From the NCBI RefSeq assembly GCF_000275845.1, contig NW_006766947.1, positions 41,927 to 105,926 of the forward strand: a stretch of 64,000 bases of DNA, read 5' to 3'. Positions 57,416 to 64,000 of this stretch are shown in pieces (positions within the stretch are counted from its first letter, which is position 1; the number at the start of each line of letters is the position of its first letter). The position numbers were made by a program, and so were the translations under genes. The DNA comes from Dichomitus squalens LYAD-421 SS1 (Eukaryota; Basidiomycota; Agaricomycetes; Polyporales; Polyporaceae). The notes beneath the pieces are model-generated. The model had not been told where the DNA came from. It made no database searches and worked only from the letters and a program-made list of their open reading frames with translations.

Positions 57416-58519
57416 ATGAATGCTCCAGCTTGTTCCGCCTCCCACTTCGCGTCCGATACCTACTCTCCTACACACGCATACGAGGCGTACGATTCACCGT
57501 CACTTGCTCCTGAGTATGCACTCGGCGGCTATGACCATCCTGCCTATTCTCCGCAGTGGACCGACGGTACCGACGGGTCTGCGTTCGCATACTCAGAGCA
57601 GTTATCTAGTGCTTTGTGAGTACTACCCGCGTACCTCGAAAATAATCCTAGTGCTCACTTGACACGCAGCTGGACTACGGAGACTACATATGCGAGTACA
57701 GCTGTGTCATTCGTCCCAATCCCCATGCCATCGCCGCCGCCCGGCGACGGACAAGCCCCTTTACTCTTCCACACGCAAGCGCAATCTGAGTTGCTTTGTG
57801 GAGACCATGTTGCAAAGTGGCAGTTTCCCGCTTGTGTGGAATTTATGGGCCACAACTCGCCTCTGATCCCGCACAGGCAAGCTGTTCCCTCGACGCCCGC
57901 GCTCTGCGTCTCCCCCGACCTCGTCTATCCCACTGGACGTGACGAGTACGATGGTGTCCCCTTTCCCAACGAGTGCGTACCTCAGACAACATTGAAAAGC
58001 TCCCAACCCACTCGCGGTGCACGTCACGCAGCTCGGACTGCGTCGCAGTCCTCCTCGCACTCATCGCCCTCGGCCTCTCCATCGCCTGTCGCTGAGCTTT
58101 ATGCCTGGACTTCTCCACAACTCGTCGCGTGCACTCGCAGGAACGCGCCCGTACCACCCTCATCCTCCACTCTCATTCGCACCAACCGCTGGGCGTGTCC
58201 CCACTGCCCCTACGTCCAGCACAACCGCCGCTCACCCGACCTCAAGCGCCATATCGAAACGCATACGCTTGGTGCAAGTGTTGCGATGTGGGTGTGCTGT
58301 GGGGTATACGCGTTGGACGCGCTGGACCAGGGGGTACCGCTCGAGGTCGTGCGGCAGGGGCAGATCATGGACTTTGATGGGGTATCGATGATTGGTGGGT
58401 GTAGGAAGACGTTCAGTCGACGGGATGCGCTTCTCCGTCATCTGAGGGCTCAGAAGGGCAAATGCTTTGGGGATGCGTGGTCGATGTACCAGCCGGGGAA
58501 CCGCTTGGGGAAGGAGTAG
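57416..58519 (+). CDS. Z7: two-finger zinc regulator of the Z family
   Basis: Exon 1 is 57416-57615; exon 2 is 57670-58519. Exon 1 reads MNAPACSASHFASDTYSPTH. The Ser/Pro-rich middle is slightly shortened before LIRTNRWACPHCPYVQHNRR (residues corresponding to SPNAPSS are missing). The first finger is complete (SPDLKRHIETHTLGASVAM). The second region is WVCCGVYALDALDQGVPLE, then GGCRKTFSRRDALLRHLRAQ and KGKCFGDAWSMYQPGNRLGK. The Cys-Arg-Lys-Thr-Phe variant (GGCRKTF) and the LGK ending are shared with Z2, its left-arm partner. The frame is intact. A nuclear DNA-binding role is inferred. Confidence 0.8.
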
Positions 58520-59190
58520 TCTGAAGCTGAGGCGTTGAGGGACGGGGCGGAATCTGACTCTGTAGTTGCATTTGTAACATACCCTGTGCTCGTATCTCGT
58601 ATTTTCGTGGCCCCCTCAAAACTTGCTTGTGAGCACACTCCCGATTGATGCATGCACCTGCTGCCTACGTTTCCCTTGGGCGACGCGCGCATGTTCGCAT
58701 CGTGGGAACTTAAACCGGCACCGTTCTACGTGGGTGATCGTTCGCTGCGGTTCGCATCCTGACCTTGCTCGGAGCTCCTGACGGTCCTGGCGCGTCCCAT
58801 TACATGCTCAACTACTCTATCTTGTAATGAAGTCAACGTGGTGGCCACTTGTGTGTGGCCTTCAGCTACTTTCTAAGCTCGTCCCTTACAAGAATGGTAT
58901 TAACAGGTCAGACGTGGATCCGCTCCCCTGCTGGTCCGGCGATGACTACGTCGTGCTATAACACAGATCATGTGCCTCGACTCGGAGGCCGAGGAGTATG
59001 AGTATGCGAATTGAGCAGGGGCTGTAACACTCGGGCACTCGGCTTCCGAGCTCTATGCTGTGAAAACGACCATCTGAACGCTTGCGCACTGCCGCTTCAC
59101 CAGAAGCATACAGGCGCGACTCACGCCAGGGACGGGCAACTCGATGGCTCCGGTGAGTTCTAACTTTGTCAAATTGAAAGGGAATCTTCT
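58520..59190. other. Intergenic between Z7 and X2, duplicated in the left arm
   Basis: No gene seen. Inverted match to 25118-25803. Confidence 0.55.
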
Positions 59191-59199
59191 CGGTGGGAT

Positions 59200-59574
59200 T
59201 TGCTGAATTTGTTGATCAGTCAAGACGCGACTGTTCATGACACAGATCCGGTTCGGGAAGACCACGACGAGGAGGTGACCCCTGGTAGTCATCTTAAGGA
59301 TCTTCTTCCCATTTACCGTTTAGAGTTCCTTCCAACCATCCCACAGGGCAAATTGAGTTTATTTGATCGAATCTGTCGATTGTGGACGACGCCTGATATC
59401 AGCCAAGCGCGCAGGTACAAATCTTCGGGCGTGGATGGTCGGCGCACGGTGCTGTGGACGAGAACGAACGGAATCATAGCTCAAAGAAGTAACCTAGTGC
59501 GTCCGACCCAGCTAACCTGTGCGTGCACCGGTTCCCTCTCTGCTTTCGGCCTTAGAGAATCTCGCATGTGCTGA
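59200..59574 (+). CDS. X2: unknown ORF conserved between the arms
   Basis: The frame of 124 codons has no clear ATG at its 5' end, so it may be an internal exon. It reads ATVHDTDPVREDHDEEVTPG, LLPIYRLEFLPTIPQGKLSL, FDRICRLWTTPDISQARRY, SGVDGRRTVLWTRTNG and ends at 59574. Matching DNA in the left arm (X1) is frameshifted. The downstream frame 59590-59995 (AYRHHTILSRPDIALEGLPS) is also partly kept in both arms. No domain is recognised. It could be a decayed gene in which X2 is the better preserved copy. Confidence 0.35.
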   Translation: MLNLLISQDATVHDTDPVREDHDEEVTPGSHLKDLLPIYRLEFLPTIPQGKLSLFDRICRLWTTPDISQARRYKSSGVDGRRTVLWTRTNGIIAQRSNLVRPTQLTCACTGSLSAFGLRESRMC

Positions 59575-60319
59575 TTTTGGTTAGGCAGTGCCGTCGGCGG
59601 TATGTTTCTCAGCTGCGTACCGACACCACACGATATTATCTCGACCTGACATTGCCTTGGAGGGTCTTCCCTCCCTGTCGAGTCTCAAACCTGGTCTGTG
59701 GGTGTCCCCGCAAGCCCATTCCTTGGGCGTCGCCCCACCGACACGGGATTCCTATCTCTCGGAATCTGACAGTCTGGACCCTTGCACTCCGCAGCTTTCT
59801 CTCCACCGACAGGTCGCAACTTGGCTCGTCAACCGCTTTTGTGGCTCTCCTTGCCTTCTTCCTTTGGCTAGCGCTGTGAGAACTCTCCATCCGGTCCAAC
59901 TCATCTTCACGCCGGGACATGAACTCTGCACTGCTGCGCTGCTTCTGCGACAATTGTACTTACCCGTGGTTCCCCATGTCAACCACTTCACTTGACATGC
60001 GGATCCGTGGTAAGATGCCTTTCTCGCCCAGCGCTCGCTTAGAAGATGGGCCTTAGGCTGCCTGGAAAGATCTGAAGCTTCCGAAAGTGTGGACACAGTG
60101 TGGTCGTTTGTTACAGTGGGCGGGATCTGCTGCACTGACCGAACATCTGCGCGTCCGCATAGACCTGCTACCTCTCCTCCGGCGTGCTTCTTTGGTCAAG
60201 TCGACAAGACGACCGAAGGTGCCTCACGATGTATTTAGGGTATAAAGGTCTGCTTGCAGCACTGGATGGGATGCTCTCCAGCACATAGTACCACCACCCG
60301 CTTCCCGACCTCACACGAC

Positions 60320-61285
60320 ATGAACCGCAATTGGCAGCAGCCTACCAAGGGCGTCCGTTGGGCAGACGAAGATCAGGTGTACGAGATCACCCCGAACACA
60401 TCGCCAAGGCCCGCTCCCTCAGCTCCTGCCCAGACGTCGTGGGGCTACGGGTACGTCTCTCTCTTCAGCTGCACGAGACTTTGGACATGTATGTCGTGTA
60501 CAGAACGCTGCTTCTTCCTTCCAACCACGTCGCCCAACATGGATACTCGTACATGGTTCCCGCATCCGTGCACGCACCGCTCACTCTAGTCACCCGAGGC
60601 TACATGCCCATGATACCGACTATCTCTATCTCTACTTCCAACAACTGGATGGGGTCGCCTGACCGGTATGTCGCTCCCTTGAGTGTTCTCGTTCTCCTTG
60701 CCCTTTGTGATGCGTGGCTCACCATACCCCGTTTTGAGGCGCAGGACCGACGGGACTATGTACGGTAGCACGGTCCAAGGCGTGAACAGACCGTTTGTCC
60801 CTGGTAGCCCCGTCACCGCACTCGCCCCACCTGCAATCCATCAAGAGCTCCAGCGTTTCTCGCTCAGGTGGGACGTGCGAGCGGAGGAGGCTCCGCCCGG
60901 ACGGTTCCAGGATTTTGCTCGTGACCCGGCGTTCGTGCAAGCGGTTGTGAGGTCGATCACGCTGCGCTTCACCACGCCAGCAGGCTTCGTCTTCCGGAGG
61001 GGTGTCCATGAGACGTCTGGTCGGTCACTGCGAGTGAGAGACATCCTACGGGCGATACACGAGGCATTGTACGCGCCCCTCCAGCTGGGTGATCACGACA
61101 TGCTCAACGCTGCGTTGACTGCGCGCGGGCATCGTAGACTGCAGCGGGACGGTCAGTTGTGTATGGTGGATTTGTATCCGGTTGGTCGGGGGACTCCGCC
61201 CGAGCTGTACTTTCGCGGAGTTCGGTGGAGTTGGACGGGAGAGGAGCTGGTAGTGCATCTTGAGGCCCCCTCCCGAATTGCTTAA
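60320..61285 (+). CDS. D4: DUF6699-type protein
   Basis: This is the inverted-arm counterpart of D1. Exon 1 starts MNRNWQQPTKGVRWADEDQV; exon 2 gives AQHGYSYMVPASVHAPLTL and ISTSNNWMGSPDR; exon 3 gives RRTDGTMYGSTVQGVNRPFV, FSLRWDVRAEEAPPGRFQDF, RSLRVRDILRAIHEALYAPL, LCMVDLYPVGRGTPPELYF and VRWSWTGEELVVHLEAPSRI, with TAA at 61283. Exon boundaries lie near 60447/60515 and 60666/60745. Differences from D1 are mostly conservative (for example TGDEL to TGEEL). The intact frame in both copies suggests both are still used. The domain function is unknown. Confidence 0.82.
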
Positions 61286-61289
61286 GGTT

Positions 61290-61830
61290 CGTCGTTGACG
61301 ACTACGAGTTATGAGTGCAATCTTGCTGACGTTCAAGTTGATCGTCATATAGTGCCTCCTGCTCCCTTCTGAGACCAGCTGCGATGTATGATAGGACTTG
61401 ACTGTATGACCGTGAAAGATATGTGACTAGGATCTGCTCCCTCGTCACCGCATGCACTTTCGGAGGATTTTACCCTAGCTGAGGGACAAATACAAGGGTT
61501 TTTGGTCAAAGTCTACGTGAAAGCGACAGATGAAGCTCGCGAATTGCATGGCGAGTCCGAAGACAAGAACAGGATACTAGTATTGATGGGCTCTAGCTCG
61601 AGTCCACCGTGACCACGTCGGCATCCCTCTGCAATCCCATGACGAGGTGGCTGAGTGAGACACTGTGCGGTGTGCTTGAAGACGTATTTCGTGATGACGG
61701 TACTTCATGATGGCAAGACGATGCTGCAAGTCCAAACGTGTGCCGAACTCGCAACATTCGACGGTTGCGATTTGGTTTCTCCGGCCCGACAAGACGCCGT
61801 GGATTTGGTAGGGTGAAGAGCAGCCACGTG
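61290..61830. other. Intergenic between D4 and Z8
   Basis: No gene seen. Parts match 22570-23082 of the left arm in inverted orientation. Confidence 0.5.
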
Positions 61831-61839
61831 AGTGTAAGC

Positions 61840-62065
61840 GAGATCTCAAGGGGTCGTGGGACGATGAGCCGTTGAGTTGCCCAATCGTGTGGAATTGTGT
61901 TTGGTCCATACCCAGCTTTGTGCTCACGACGTCGTCCACCTGGCCTTGGACAACGGCCAAGGCACCCTGCTCCCGGACTCATTGCGCGCACCGAAGATCT
62001 GGAGTTTCCACTAGGATGTCGAGGATAAAAGGTGTCGCAGACATGGGCGGAACGACCCCCATCGA
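61840..62065 (+). promoter_or_regulatory. Conserved Z-family promoter block (Z8)
   Basis: Complete ordered blocks (agatctcaaggggtcg, gatgagccgttgagttg, cgtgtggaattgtgtttgg, acgacgtcgtccacctgg, attgcgcgcaccgaagatc, gaggataaaaggtgtcgc). Unlike its arm partner Z1 it retains the full middle part. Confidence 0.75.
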
Positions 62066-62104
62066 ACGCCCCGTCCCCCTTCATCGCATCTTCCCCCCTG
62101 CAAG

Positions 62105-63147
62105 ATGGATGCTCCCGCGTATTGCAGTCCCGATTTCGCGATGATCGCCTACGCTCCTACCTACAACGAGGACATTCACAAAACTTACGAGCAACAGTAC
62201 CCGTCGCTGCACTATACATCCAGTGGACTTGGAGACCCTTCATATTCGTCGCAATGGTTCGACGGGTCGGCAGGCAATGTTCTGGCATTCTCTGGCGCAG
62301 AGGAGGAACTGTACGCTGCTTTGTGAGTGTTGTCCACGTTTACGTTGCAAGTCGCTCGGTCGCTGATGCAAGATGCAGCTTGGCCGCCGAGGTCGCATCG
62401 ACGAGCGCACATGCTCCTTCCTTTGCCATCCCCGTCTCATCTCCGCCATTCTACGGTCATCAAGCCCCATCCCCCGTGTTCAATTCCCCACTCGGGCAAG
62501 CTGATGACTCGACAACGGTACCCTGCGTCCCTCCTGAACTCATCTATCCTCCTGGGCATGACAGCTACGCCACCACTTCTGCCGTGCCCCAGCCTCCTCT
62601 TGCCGCGACGTCCGGAAACACACGACGCACGCGCAGAGCCAGTCCCACAGCTCAGCCCACCTCGTCATCCTCGGCCTGTCCATCGCCTGTGGCCGAGTCT
62701 TATCCTGGAACTTCTCCGCGTCTCGTCGCGTCTACGCGCAGGAACGCGCCCGTATCCTCTCCGAATGCATCCTCATCCTCCGCACCCATCCGCACCAACC
62801 GCTGGGCGTGTCCCCACTGCCCCTACGTCCAGCACAACCGCCGCTCACCCGACCTCAAGCGCCATATCGAAACACATACGCTTGGTGCAGATGTGGCGAT
62901 GTGGGTGTGCTGTGGGGTATATGCGTTGGACGCGTTGGACCAGGGGGTTCCCGTGGAGGTGGTGCGGCAGAGCCAAATCGTTGACTTTGGTGGGGTGCCG
63001 ATGATTGGGGGATGCATGAAGACGTTCAGCAGGAAGGATGCGCTGATTCGGCATTTGAAGGCGCAGAAGGGCAAGTGCATTGGGGACGCGGGGTCGATGT
63101 ACCAGCCGGGAAACCGGATGAAGGACGGAGAAGGTTTAGAGAGCTGA
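62105..63147 (+). CDS. Z8: two-finger zinc regulator, mosaic copy
   Basis: Exon 1 is 62105-62322 (MDAPAYCSPDFAMIAYAPTY...GAEEELYAAL); exon 2 is 62379-63147. The N-terminal two-thirds match Z1 (type II first exon, LAAEVASTSAHAPSFAIPV), whereas the part from VAESYPGTSPRLVASTRRN through the first finger is nearly identical to Z6. Fingers: RTNRWACPHCPYVQHNRRSP/DLKRHIETH, WVCCGVYALDALDQGVPVE and GGCMKTFSRKDALIRHLKAQ. Unusual residues: RQSQIVDFGG for RQGQIMDFDG, and KGKCIGDAG for KGKCFGDAW. The frame is intact to TGA 63145-63147. It is the functional counterpart of the disabled Z1. A nuclear DNA-binding role is inferred. Confidence 0.8.
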
Positions 63148-63289
63148 GCCTGGGGTCGAGATTGTATCATGACATGTATACCGTACCCTCGCGGCGCCCG
63201 GTTGGACCAGTCGTTACGGAACACTACCCTCCTTTCCAACTCCGCTGATGTGTTCCGTTCGACTGGTTCGAGTCTAGCTCTGAATCATC

Positions 63290-64000
63290 TTGATCTCTAG
63301 TGATAAACTCGGGGCTGTGAAGACAAGGATTAGATCCGACTAGAGTCGAAGCAAGATCTTCAGTCAGTAAGGAAAGACTATATTGCAGCAACGAACTGTA
63401 CCTAGAGTCGAAGCAAGACTACAAAGGTTAAGTAAGTAACTACAAGTTAGAGGTAGAGGTAATGAAGTACTCACTCTTCAGTCAGTAAGGAAAGACTGAA
63501 GAGGGAGGACGCAATCTGAAGTCCTTATATACTACAGAGAAGAGTCCATGACTAATCGAAGAGTGGTTAGTCACATGTACCATAGTGCGATGAATAATAC
63601 AACGACGAAAGAATTGCGACGTATCGCACCATAGGATGAGTAAGAGATGAGTAAGGCATAGACCTGTCTAGACCGTTCTGGAGTAGTACGGATTGTCCTA
63701 GACAGTACCAGAAGAGTCCGGAAGCATAGCTATAGTACACGAGCAGAGAGTCCCAAATATGGTAACATACTACATAAGCGACTACAGCTAAGCGCTAGGA
63801 GACGCATAGCCTCGTGTAGTCCGGACCGGATGAGTCCAAGTTCAACATCTAGCAATCAGTGAGAAGACAATTCATCTTGGAGAGGAACCAGTATATTCGG
63901 GAAACGGTAAGATCAAGAGTACAATAGCCACATACGGTGGGTCTGCACCCGATATAAGCAAGGGGACATATGGGGATAACGTGCAGAGGGAATTGTATGA
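63290..64000. repeat. A/G-rich hairpin-bearing non-coding repeat, LTR-like
   Basis: A 17-bp repeat (ctagagtcgaagcaaga) occurs at 63340-63356 and 63402-63418. A 22-bp repeat occurs at 63358-63379 and 63476-63497; the second is followed by gaag, making an 8-bp inverted repeat (cttcagtc...gactgaag). A TATA-like ccttatatactac lies near 63521, and gactaa...ttagtc forms another stem near 63550. There are no ORFs of note and the base composition is unlike the genes. It could be the LTR or leader of a retroelement extending beyond the window. Confidence 0.5.

Larger units (their letters stand above)
49700..63250. repeat. Right arm of the large inverted duplication
   Basis: Plus-strand order Z6, CCCH2, repeated 3' segment, MDR-C, Z7, X2, D4, Z8, colinear with the left arm (21270-35270) read on the minus strand. 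Arm lengths are similar (about 13.5 and 14 kb). CCCH2 is present only in this arm, and the 0.8-kb insertion upstream of MDR-B is absent. Confidence 0.85.

Noticed and set aside
1..64000. tRNA, rRNA, riboswitch or CRISPR
   Set aside because: No cloverleaf-like B-box/A-box pair, rRNA core or regularly spaced repeats were seen; the organism type also makes CRISPR unexpected.

Overview
The window is nuclear DNA of a filamentous basidiomycete, most likely a wood-decay Agaricomycete of the Polyporales type. This rests on GC-rich genes split by many 45-75 nt GT-AG introns, a class I hydrophobin with eight cysteines, and DUF6593- and DUF6699-type proteins that are typical of Agaricomycetes. No tRNA, rRNA or CRISPR array was seen.

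Region 1 (about 0.1-18.5 kb) is ordinary single-copy gene space behind a small hairpin-rich repeat block. In order it holds a MYND zinc-finger gene (+), a conserved unknown protein (-), a CAAX prenyl protease of the Rce1 type (-) with an oversized first intron, a DUF6593 protein (+), a hydrophobin (+), a Kelch-repeat protein of the KLHDC4/Kel3 type (+), an alpha/beta-hydrolase-like protein (-) and a cytochrome P450 pseudogene (+).

Region 2 (about 18.5-63.3 kb) is a cluster built by repeated duplication. It holds eight copies (Z1-Z8) of one zinc-finger regulator-like family, three copies (MDR-A, -B, -C) of a medium-chain reductase, four DUF6699 genes (D1-D4) and two genes of a small Cys/His-motif family (CCCH1, CCCH2). 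The copies form a large inverted duplication. On the minus strand the left arm reads Z3, MDR-B, Z2, D1, Z1 (about 35.3 down to 21.3 kb). On the plus strand the right arm reads Z6, CCCH2, MDR-C, Z7, D4, Z8 (about 49.7 up to 63.2 kb). The spacer holds an MFS transporter, Z4, CCCH1 and Z5 (all -), then D2 and D3 (+) and a GH5 glycosidase (-). MDR-A is a further copy outside the left arm and abuts the broken 3' end of the P450. Intergenic DNA is duplicated along with the genes.

Every Z gene carries the same ~200 bp upstream block. It is preserved even in Z5, whose first exon is otherwise unlike the others, so it looks like a shared and possibly co-regulated promoter. Some copies are decaying (Z1 has two nonsense codons and a frameshift) and others are mosaic (Z8, Z4). 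The window ends in an A/G-rich, hairpin-bearing, non-coding stretch that may be an LTR.

All similarity statements come from reading and comparing the sequence by eye; no database search was run. Exon boundaries are inferred from GT-AG sites and frame continuity.
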